A DNA stretch of 64,000 nucleotides from Brachycybe producta (lineage: Eukaryota > Arthropoda > Diplopoda > Playtdesmida > Andrognathidae): positions 8,184,442-8,248,441 of the forward strand of contig JAUPFP010000003.1 of assembly GCA_036925085.1 (NCBI GenBank), read 5' to 3'. Position numbers and translations under genes: made by a program. Positions 13,501-25,500 of this stretch are shown piece after piece; positions within the stretch are counted from its first letter, which is position 1, and each line of letters opens with the position of its first letter. Under the pieces are notes generated by a model that saw only the letters and a program-made list of their open reading frames with translations, was not told the DNA's origin and did not search any database.

Positions 13501-16500
13501 TACAGAGACTAAAGATCCTCAAGACTGTGAAGTCTTTTGCCAGAGACTAGTGAGGACGAAAAATAGACGTTATATTGGTCTAGTCCTCCCGGGCCAGTAG
13601 AATTAGTGACCTAGCCACTCACTATCAATACGAGTGTAAACTCGCTCATATTAACATAAAAGAGCAGATTCTACTAACGGAAAAAGGTCCGTCACAATAT
13701 AGTGATCAGCGTGAAGCCAATAAACACATGTGGAAATTTTTTTATTGCTCTAAATCATTTTAAATGTGAGATCTTTAACCTGTCATATGAAATAGAAAAG
13801 TTACAGCATAAGGCTGCAAGATCCTCAAGACTGTGAAAGTCTTTAGCCAGAGACTAGTGAGGACACTAAATAGACGTTATATTGGTCTAGTCCTCCCGGG
13901 CCGGTAGAATTAGTGACCTAGCCACTCACTATTAATACGAGTGTAAACTCGCTCGAATCACTTTAAAAAGCAGATTCTACCTGTGGAAAAAGGTCCGTCA
14001 CAATATAATATCAATACTAGGAGAAAATAAATTCGATACAATGACTAATAACAAAATAAACATGACCCTCACCTATTCATTATTGGCGCATTATGTTAGG
14101 CCATTTGAAGTGAGAAAACCACAATAACTACCACTTTTGTTGGCAGTTAAACTGTCATTTCTCATTAAAATTTACATTGAAATGTCATTTTTCTGTAAAT
14201 TTATTTAAAATGTATTAATATTCCTAAAATGGACGAAAAACACCAACACGAGAAAAAGAAATATGGCGACCAGAATACTCTCAAAAAACCAAAAATATTT
14301 GCCAAAATATGAGGTTTAAAGAAAAGTTGAAATTATTCAACTTTCCTTTAAAACTCCCTTTTGACAAATATTTGTGCTTTTTGGGAATTAGGAGCGTTAT
14401 TTTGAATTCCTTTTTCCCCTATTAGTCTAACTAATAGAAATGCTGTAGTATGTTTTTCCGTAGTAAACTGTCACTTTTACCAGTTGAAATTTTACAGAGG
14501 GAAAATTTTCATCCCAATGGAAACAAGGTTTAATTAAGAAATAATATTAATAAAGGTTTTATACCTGACTACATCATTTTGGGTGAGGTCGCCAACCGGG
14601 ATCAAATCCTTGCAATTGGCAACAACAAGAAGTTTGAGAAGATCTGCAAGGCCAAGGTAGAGGTCACAACGGTTGACACCATCGCTATCGCAAGACCTCG
14701 AGAACTTCACTTTAGCACTAAGCAAGACTGACTTCAGCATGTTGATCACAAGATTGTAATCTACCTCCGGGTTTGGCTTTCCGGATTCAATCGGCTGTAG
14801 CAGTCTGAACATATTGTCAGCAAGTTCTAATATGTACAGTCCACTCCGATGTTGGTCCCAATGAAGGTCAAGGATTGAAAGGCACAATGAAATGTTTGGA
14901 GCCTGTGTAACATAGTTATGGGAGTAAAAAAAAAATAAAAGTCTACAATACACAACTCAGTTTGTAATAACAGACTTGCTCGTAAGAAAATTCCTCCCTT
15001 GCTGTACGGTTGTGAGTTTCGTCTGTGGATAGATTCCATATGGAACGCCTTGAGTGTTCATATTCACTGCTCGCCTCTCGTTTAAGAATGCCCACTCGGT
15101 CTTTCCCACCATCTGTGTATACGCCCGTAATGCGAGCTTTCAGTCTACGTTCTAGATAATGCATTCCACTTTCCAACAAATCATTGGCATGGTCGTAGCA
15201 ATCATCGCAAATGCGTACTTCAATGTCGCCATAACCTTCGACGCGAATATTCTGCTGAGAACAGTTTCCACAGACGACCCTACCACAACGCCGACAGTGG
15301 TGACGGCGGTTGAACTAAAAGAAAAGCCAAAACGACAAAATTCACATCAAAGTCAGAAATGTGGTTGAAAAATTTTTGAAAAAATTTTAAAACGATAAAC
15401 TTTTAGAATTAACCATTCAGTCATTTGTCATAACAAACTTTTTCTACTAAGTTCCACAATACAATTAGCTTATGAGTCTTGACAAAGTGTTATGTGCATA
15501 AATCAGGCATAAAAGTAAATCGTTTCAGTGAACCTAACTACAAATATGTAAATAATAATAATAATAATAATAATAAATAATAAATAATATTAACTTTAAA
15601 AGTGTTATTTACTTGCTAAAAACTAAAAAAACCGATAGCTACGAAAGAAATGGATTCATAATTTAAATTATTATTTAATAATATTAATTTAAATCCAACA
15701 ACTCATGACATTGAAACGAATGCAGCGGTAATAGTGTTCACTAACCATACTGAATCGTTCGGTGGAACAGACCATACACGTTGTGACAATCGCATCAGGA
15801 ATCCATTGTTGTTTGGAAGGCACTGTTACTGGGACAGTAAAGGGATATTTCTTGTGAGTATGCGTACGCACTGAACCAAACAAATTGGCTTCTATGCGGT
15901 CCTTAGAAAGAGTTTGAACAACCCGGAAGTCTACTGCTTTAAATGCATATATTTCTAAAAGTCTATTCAACGATGCAAATGATAGTGAGCTCATTTCAGA
16001 CAATACTTTTAGATCATCACGAATAATTTGAAATGCCCTTTCCAACGGCTCGATCTGTAAGTTAACACCTTTTTTGTTAAATACAGACAAACACAATATG
16101 GTTGCATTTAAGGCAAGCAACGTTCTGAACCTTAATATCGATCAACATTTGTTCAATCATAAAATGTGGATGAGATATAAGACACAAGTACTTCAATTTT
16201 TCGTCCTCGGGAAAGCAAAGTAAAATCTAAAAGTTTAAAAAACAACTATGAAAAAAATAATAATGGCATTTCGATGATTCGATGAACTTCACCTTCTCTC
16301 CAATCTTGTGGTGTGTCACTTGAATAAGATCGCCATCATGATTACCAACACAATTTTTCATTTCTATCATCAACTGCAGGACGATTGATTCATTGTGTAA
16401 CTTGCGAGAACGACTAAGAAGTTGCTCGTAAATGAAAACGCGGCGTTCAGAATCAGTGATACATCCAAGGACCTACGAAAGATAACATAATATACAAATT

Positions 16501-19500
16501 GCAATGTTCTTTCATAAAATATCGCCTTCACTAAAAATAGAAAACATAAATAATAAGTAATTACTATTAATAAGGTTATTTTTAACTAACTATTCCTTCA
16601 GATAGCTAAAATCTATTGAAAGTGAATAGCTTTTAACAATTGCTAAGCACTCCTGCTCGGTGACAGAATACCACATCTTTGCTCCTTTCTTGAGAACCCG
16701 CGGAACCTTATCCTCTGGCAACTTCTGGCATACCACCACACTTAAACGATACCCACTCACATCCATGTGTATCATTATCTCACCAAGATGATCGTACATG
16801 GTGATCATAGGTGCTTCAGTTAAAATGCTTTTAACTTCTAGTCAACACTGCTCTGACCACAAGAAAGACACAACCTTCTTCGTTAGCTCATATACTGGTC
16901 TTGCTACCGTAGCGAAGTCTTTACTGAATCGATGATAGTAACTTGCCAGTCCGCAAAAACTACGGACGCATGTCACTGTCATTAGCAATTCGAACTCATT
17001 GACTGCCCTTACAAGATATGAATCTACTGCAACTCAAGCAGCACTCACTACATGGTCTAGACAACTCACCTTGTCATAGGCAAAGTAACATTTCTTTTCC
17101 TGGAGTTTTATCTCTGCCCATCTTTATATAAAAGACGATATCATCTAGGTACACCAAGCAGGTCTTCCACTTGTGTCCCACTAACAAGACATCTAATCTA
17201 ATTCTTGTTGCATCATGGCTAGAGCATTAAAAAAAGCATTTTCTGGAACTCAAACAGACCTTGAGAACAGATAAATGCTGTTTTTCCACATCTGCCTCCA
17301 CCATCCGGATCTGCAAATAACCAATTGTGACGACCCAGTTCTGCTCCTTTTGGGAGTAGAACTAAAATCCCATGTCGTCTGCTAGGCACTTGCAAATTAA
17401 GTGCCAGGCAGACGACAAAATAGCCAGCAAGGGTCCCTGTCCTCCCCCAGGTGGAGCAGCCTGGGGGTGATATATATGGCGGCGGCCATTGTATCTGGAC
17501 AGTGGAATGAGAACCCTTGATGACTGTGGTTGTGTGTGTGCTCCATCAATATCAACAGGTGGCCAAGATGGCCACCATTCATCTTTTCCTTTGTTGTGGT
17601 CTAGAGGTCAATGACCTCTTCTCCTGGCTGAATTAGCCAGGAGATTCATCAATTAATTGCATCAATTCTCTTCATTATTAGTGAGTGTTTTTATTGTTAT
17701 TCTTGTGAATAAATCTACGCATTATATTTTCACTCTCTACCACTGTGTCCGTGTCATTATTATTGCATAATATTACTGGGGAAGTTACCGCGGGGAGGGT
17801 GGGGGTTCCGGTGTGGGGAAACGCCGTCACCATCACCGTCCTGGTTCGTCATGTTTTCCGGCATGTCGGCCGGTGCTTCGCGCGCGGTGCCACGGTAGGA
17901 TTCATCGGGAATCTACCGTGGCCTCTTCGTCTTGTTCGGCGGTCTTTCGTCCGTCGACGTGCGGCGAGGGAGACGACCTCCGTCCGGCGCTACCCGTGGA
18001 TACGGACGGGTACAAGAGGAGGGCTGGCCAGCGCTTCGACCCGTCCCAAGGAGGTCAAGCGACGGTAAGTTTGCGAAATTTACCGTGGGTATTGTAGCGA
18101 CCAAGTCGGGTCGGTACAATTGGTGGAGGCGCCGGGTAGCGCTACCACCAGCCTATCTTGTGCGGTCGGTTCGACCGGAGTCGTGTGGTGCCGGTAGGGC
18201 GTGGACATTTGTCCACGGAACTACGGCCGATCGCGGCTTAGGGCGTAGTAGTCCGGTGAAGGACCGTGGGACACGGACGGTTGTCCGTGATACCGCGGTG
18301 GTCACCGGGGAAAGCCCTAGGTTATCCGTAAGTAGGACGGTGGGCACGGTGGTTGACCGTGCAGGACCGCCCGAACGCGAGATAACGGTCATTTTCACCG
18401 TCAGTATACCGGTAGCACGGTGATTTACCGTGCAGAACCGGTAGAACCCGGTGAAAAGGAGAACTTTACCGTAGCTTGTCCGGTAGACAGGTAGTACACC
18501 GTAGGGCACGGACTTTTGTCCGTGGAACTACGGCGGAAACCCGTCTACGGCCAGGTTTACCGGTGATATACCGTGGGACACAAACTTTTGTCCGTGATAC
18601 CGTGGTAAAACCGGGTTACGGTCAAGTTTTACCGTAAGTAGACGGTGGATTACGGACTTTTGTCCGTGAATCACCGTTCGAAAACGGTAAGAAGACAGTT
18701 CACCGTTGGTGGACGGTAGATTACGGACCGTTGTCCGTGTATCTCCGTTCTAGGACGGTGAAAGAGCTTTTTACCGCGAATAGACGGTGAATAACGGACG
18801 GTTGTCCGTATATCACCGGTCGAAAACGGTAAGAAGGAACTCCACCGTAAATCTAACCGTGAGACACGGACTTTTGTCCGTGGAACTGCTGTAGTTTACG
18901 GTTCTACCGTTAATTGTCGGTGTTTTGCGGACTTTGGTCCGTAAATTCACCATAGTTTGCGGTAGAGTTTCTTCTGACAAGTGGTGGCCAGTTTTGCCCG
19001 TGTTCGCACGGACGAAATCGGCCAAGACCCTGTTTTCCCGATGTCTGGTCGGGGAAGCAGTTTGTTAGAAGAGTTGGAGTTGCGTTCCCGCACCTTCGGC
19101 CGTGGTAGGCGGCCGGAGGGGCAGCACCCTGTTGGGGGTGCTGTTGGCGGGAACGTACCCGGTGACTCCACAGAGGAAGGTGTCGTAGAAGTTGAACCTA
19201 CGAACCAACCTCCGGCTGGAGGCTTTGTGACGGTGCGGATGCACCGTCGGGACACTGCCTCCGGTGGAGCACCGGGAGACAGTAGTGATGGAGGGTTACC
19301 GACCCCAACTGGGACAGGCGTACGGCCTATGGCCGGCCTGTTAACCTCCACCGCCTCTCGTCCGGTTGGACGTGGAGGTAATCAATTAGCGGGAGAGGTG
19401 GTAGGGACCCCGGGGCCATCCTCAGTGAACACGACATCATGGTTGGCATCGATGACTGAGGAGGAGCTCCGTGAGGTTGCCAGGGGGATTGATGAACTGC

Positions 19501-22500
19501 GATGGCAGGGTCATCTTTCCCCAGGTATCGGGCGGCTCCATCGGTCGCAACCTCGGTTCACACCGTCGCCCGTGCACCGGGAAGGTGCAGGTAGGGAGGT
19601 GCCGCCGGCTCCGGCCAGGCGGGTGCCTCCAGGTGGAGGAACTCGGACCGCTCCTACGGGAGGCGGTCGGGGAGTTCCTCCGCCCGTTCAGCGACCACGG
19701 GTCCACTTGGTGGAACCCGAGGATGCTGAACCCGATGCTGAGACTTCGGGGAACCGGGGCAGGGCACCACGGCGGGTAAGTACTGCGCCGTGGACGCCTG
19801 CACCGGCTGTCCCGTCGGAGATCCAGGTGTTTGGGTTTTTTAACCCGGTTCACTCATTCATCCGGTATGATGGACGGGAGGACATTACGCCTTTTCTCCG
19901 GCAGTTCGAAGCCAAAGCTCGGGCTCAGCACTGGACGGATGAGGCCAGGTGCAGTTTCTTTACGTACCTGCTCGATGGTCCGGCTGAGGAACATTACGCC
20001 TGTTTGGTGGAGTTCAAGCCGAACCTAACCTGGCTGGAGTTGAGGCAGGCTATGCTTCACCGCTTTGGAACGAAGAATCAGGCTCAGGCCTGTTTTGACC
20101 GTTTCGAGGCCATGAAGCAAGGGCCTGTGGAATCACTCCAGGCGTTCTACTGGCGCTTTGTTGAGCTAGCGGAGCGAGTTTCTCCTGGTGAGGATGAGTC
20201 TTGTCGACTCCTCCGATATAAGAAGAAACTGCAGTCGGAGATTCTCAGACCTCTCTGGGGATCGAAAGCTGAGACGGTCAGGGACTTTACCACCGAGGCA
20301 ATGTTGGTCGAGGCCGACATGCTTACGGCGGGAGCGTTACCTGCCCGTACCTTGACGGTACCAGGGGCCCAGGCTACGGCCAAGGCCTCTGGTGCTGTGG
20401 CAAAGCCCAAAGGCTCTGCTCCGTCTACCTCTACCTCTTCGGGTGCGAAGGCAGCGGCACCGTCCAAATCGGACGGAGCTACTGCCAAGACCGGAGGGCA
20501 GAAGGGAAGAAAGACGAAGCGGCAGAGCCAGGGTGGAAATAAGTCCACAGCAGCCCCGTCAGGTTCCAGCCAAACGGCTGGAGGTGGAGGTCCTACTCGT
20601 AGGCAACCAGGTCCATGCTTTCGGTGTAACCAGATGGGTCACCTTAGGAAGGACTGTCCAAAGGCTGTTGCCCAAGGACAGGTTGCTCGAGTACCACCGG
20701 GCGAAAGCCCAGTGGTGCAGTACCTGCCGGGTCTAGCACCCGTGGTACTGCAGGGCCGGGAGTATCTGTCCACCGTAATCGATGGACAGATGTTCTATCT
20801 ACCTGTCGCCAGAAACGAGGGCCTGCCCTCGTTAAACCGGCGCCGGTCCCTGCAGAACTGAGCTGCAGTCGACCGGTAATGCTTCAAAACTCAGGTGCCC
20901 GGCAAAGCCGGCGAAGTAAAGAAGGAGAGTACCTTCGGGCAGTCTCCAGATATGTGGGTATCCTGCATGATGCAGGGGTGCCTCTGGCTAGGTCTGCGGA
21001 GCCAGAAATTACCCAGTGGGTATTTCAGGAGCCAAGCCCCACACTGGAAGCTGCGCTTGCCCGGCTGGAGAGCTGGGTGGCACCTTTCTTCCCTGATGAG
21101 GGGGAGGAAGGTCCGAGCGGTACGGGCATTACGAGGGCTTCGAGCATTGGTGCGCCCATGCTGTCGCCCAGGCCTGGTGGGTCTCCTGGTGTGGAGACTG
21201 GAAGCCAGGCCCCTGAGCATCCGGTACGTCTGTCCCCTGGGGACGGAAGGACGGATGAGGCTCAGAGAAGTAATGTCGGGCAACGACGGTTGCCCATTCC
21301 TGAATTACAGAGCCGTGCTTACTTGCGTGGGGCACCGCGTGTTCTGGTGTCGATGGATGGTCGGCTGGTTGAGTCGATCGTCGACACCGGTGCCGAAGTA
21401 TCGGTAATGAGCATGTCGGTGGCACGGGAGATGGAGTTACCGGTGCAGGAGGTTAGCCTCCCCTCATTCCTGACGGGCATGAGCGGGTACTCCATCCAGA
21501 TAGAAGGAGTCATGTACGTGGACATGTCAATCCACGGGCGGTCCATACATACCCATCTTCTCCTCATTGAGGGTGAAGGGGAAGCCGTGAAAGGTGTTGA
21601 CCTGGCTTCCCGGTTTGGGTTAATGTTGGACGTCGTGAGCCGGAAAGTATATTTCCGGGAAGACATCTGGAATGCACATCCAGATGCTCTTCATGCTGCA
21701 CTGGTCGTTCAGGCTTTGCAGGGTACTTTGGTACAACTTCCGAACTCGGTGGTGGAGGCGTTGGCGAGGCTTCACGATTCTGTAAAGCCGGTGCTACTCC
21801 CTCCTTTCGGGTTTCCGGAAGGGATGCCTGCGGAGCCTGAAAAGGTGGATGGGTGGGTTGACATTGTGTCACCCACGCTTGCCGAGACCAGTTCTCCAAT
21901 TAGGAGCGGGGAAGTTTGTTCCCTGCGACTATTGCAGAACGTATGGTTATCAGCTCATGAGCGGAAATTGGTTTCCATGAGCTTGATAGAGCATGCTGGC
22001 CCTGGACAGCTGCTTCTCGTTGAGCCCCATCGTAAAGCCTTAGGAGGCCGTGGTCTGTTGGCAGTGGCAGGAATTGCCGAAGCCACAGAAGAAGGCTCTT
22101 ACGACATTTGGCTTGAGAACGTCGCCAACGTACCCATTGCCCTGGAAACAGGGGAGGGTGTGGCAACAGCTCAAGCTGTGGAGGCAGCCCTAGTGGTGGG
22201 AATGGACGTTCCATCTAAGTTGAGAGGGGGAGACCCCACTCATGGAGATGGTCGACCAGGGGGGCTTCCGCCTAAGTTGAGAGGGGCAACCAAGAAAGGT
22301 CGCCGGATCCTCAATGCGGAAGTCAAACCCACTCTCGAAGAGTGCCTTAAAATCGGACCTAGTCTGAAGCCTGAGGAGGCGGCACAGCTTCGGGAGTTCC
22401 TGCTGGAACGCCGTGATCATTTTGCGTTCGATTATACAGAGCTGGGGGAAACCCCGCTCGTCGAGCACACAATTGATACCGGTGGGTTACCTCCGGTGCG

Positions 22501-25500
22501 TGAAGGTTTGCGAAGAACTGCTCCGGCGGCTCGTGCAATCGAGCGAGAAGAGGTAGCGAAAATGTTGGATGCAGGGGTAATCCAACCTTCGCATAGTCCT
22601 TACGCAAGCCCTATCTTGCTTGTTCGCAAGAAGGATGGTGGCTTTCGTTTTTGCGTGGACTATCGGCAACTGAATGCCCAGACAAAGGCGGATCAGTACC
22701 CGTTACCTCGCATCGATGATGCCCTCGATTCACTTGCTGGAGCGAAGTATTTCGCAACCCTAGACCTTGCTAGTGGGTACTGGCAGGTCAGGATGGCGGA
22801 GCAAGACACTGAGAAGACAGCATTCATTTGCTCTCAAGGTCTGTTTGAGTTCCGAAAAATGCCTTTCGGACTCTGCAATGCTCCTGCCACAATGCAAAGA
22901 GCGTTAGACCTCTTGTTGGCGGGACACAAGTGGGAGAGCTGCTTGGTGTACCTAGAGACGATATTATCGTCTTTGGGAGCACCTTTGAGCAGTTTCTCGA
23001 ACGCTTGAGTACTGTCCTGAGACTGATACGAGGGGCGGAGCTGAAACTCCAGCCGAAGAAGTGTTTCTTCGGTTTTGACAAAGTCAAATATCTCGGTTCA
23101 CATTGTGAGTGCCGAGGGAGTTGCTCCGGACCCGAGACTCGTAAGAGCAGTCGAAGAGTTCGATGTCCCTACAACGGTGACCGCCGTCCGAAGTTTTGTT
23201 GGACTGGCCGGCTACTACCGTAGGTTCATCAAGGACTTTGCCAAGATCGCAAGACCACTGCATGATCTGACCAGGAAGGATGCGTCCTTTGACTGGTCGG
23301 AACAGTGTGGTCTAGCTTTCGAACGGTTAAAGGCATTTTTAACCGAAGCACCGGTGCTCACCATGTACGATCCACGTGGTGAGGTGTTAATTCACACCGA
23401 TGCTAGTGGGTACGGTCTAGGTGTCGTAGTATACCAGAAGTTACCTGAGGACAAGGCTCCTCGGGTTCTGGCCTACGCTAGCCGTCTCATGAAGGGACCG
23501 GAAACACGGTATAATGTCACCGAGCAGGAATGCTTGGCGATCATGTTTTCCGTGGGTAAATTCCGACCTTACATCTTTAACCGGGACTTTGTGATCGTAA
23601 CAGATCACCATGCACTCTGTCATTTGCAGACTGCCAAAAACCTGCAGGGCAGGTTGGGGTGTTGGCAAATGCAGTTGCAGGAGTACCGGTATAAGATTCA
23701 GTACAAGAAGGGGAAACTTCATGAGGATGCCGACTGTTTGAGTCGGTATCCGGTGAATGAAGTTGATCCTTCTTTGCCTGAACACGTCGAAGCCAACGTG
23801 GGTGAGGTGATTTACCGGATCCGGTCTGAGGTGGATTGGGTAACGGAGCAGGCCAACGACAGTTGGTGCTCCAAGGTGAAGCGTGAGCTCTCCACCGACC
23901 CCGACTCGAACTTAAGGTTCAAGTTCGTGGTGGCAGACAAGTTGTTGTACGCCATCAAATCTATTCAGGATCGTACCAGAACTGTGTTGGTTGTGCCGAG
24001 GTCGTGTCAAGCCTTCTGCTTGCGGAAGTTGCACGATAGCTCTGAAGCTGGTCACTTCGAAGTGTACAAGACCTACCAACGTATGCGTACTCGTTTCTAC
24101 TGGTTAGGTATGAAACGTGACACGGTGGAGTATGTTAAGTCATGCTTAGTGTGTCAGAGAGTACGACAGTTCGCAAGAGCTCAAGGATTCTTGCAACCCA
24201 TAGTTCCTGAGTACCCGGTTCATGCCTGGGGAATGGACTTCGTTGGGCCTTTTCCCGCGTCCGTGGGTGGAGTCACATATGTATTGATTATGGTGGATTA
24301 CTTCACCCGGTACGGCGTGGCAAAGGCAGTACGAAGGGCCACGGCCGCTTGTGTTGTCAAGTTTCTGAAAGATGAGATCTTGTCGGTGTATGGCACACCG
24401 ACTACTCTCATCTCGGATCGTGGATCCCAGTACTGTAGCAAGATTTTGCGAAAGTTCCGGGAGCGCTATAATATAGCGCAGCACTTCACGACGGCATACC
24501 ATCCGCAAGCTAATGGGCTTACGGAGCGTACGAACAAGACCGTGATGGAAACCATCAAGCGTTACCTTGATCCCCTCAAGGACCAACGTGATTGGTGGGA
24601 GAAATTGCGGCCCGCCGTGTGGGCCTACAACACTGCGGTGCAGGAGAGCACGGAAGTGTCTCCGTACCAATTGTTGTTTGGTCGTGAGCCTAGGTTGGGA
24701 ATTGACAATCTCCTTCCTAACGGTCCGGTCCGCGACTTGCCCGACCAGCAAGCCGTGGAGGAGCGTGCTCGTCAAAATTTGGCGGCCGCTCAAGCCAGAC
24801 AAAAGAGTCGGTATGACGCCGGCCGGGTGGAGCCACCCCGATACCAGCCTGGTAATAAGGTCTGGATAAGGGACATGGCTGGGAAGCTCGGTCAAGCCAA
24901 GAAGTGGAATTTCGCTTACAAGGCTGAACTGGGTACGGTGGTCCGGCAGGTTTCCGACCTGGTCTACGAGATAGAATTCGTAGATGGGTATGGTCGGAAG
25001 GTGCGGGACCGGTTTCACGTTGATAACTTGAAGCCGTACATTCCCACATGTGGGGTTCGTGAGGAAGATGGCCTAGGTGGCTCTGAAACCTCATCGAACT
25101 CTGAAGGGTCCAGTGATGCTGAGTCTGGGTCAGCTGGAAGTGAGAGGAGGGATGATGTCCCTCCAGGACCTTCTGGCCAGCCTAGCTTGGTGGTGGAGTC
25201 AACTGACTCTGATTCAGAGGAAGCACCTCGGCCCCGGTATTACCTCCGTCCGAGGAAACCCAGGGCCTTTGAGGTTATACAAGCTTCCACTGGAGCTCCA
25301 ATTGGCACCAGGGTGGTGCAGGGACTTTGGAAGTCCCTGTCCTGGTGGGAGAGAGCAGGTCATTCTCTGCTTTGGGATGATGACCTGAATTGGAGAAATA
25401 AGGATTGGGAGCGCAGTGACCCCTGGACTGGGCGCCGCCTGTCTGTCACGGACAGATGGCAGTTGTTCAGGGGGAGCTGGGTGGAGAAATCCACAATTCC

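Noticed and set aside
15689-15745. Apparent degenerate FYVE finger missing two cysteines
   Set aside because: The sequence after 15746 is intron: ATG|GTTAGT is a donor, and the next exon at 15314 supplies RRHHCRRCG in phase.
18119-19040. CRISPR-like array of repeats
   Set aside because: The host is an animal, repeats and spacers are not uniform, and the array sits in a retroelement leader.
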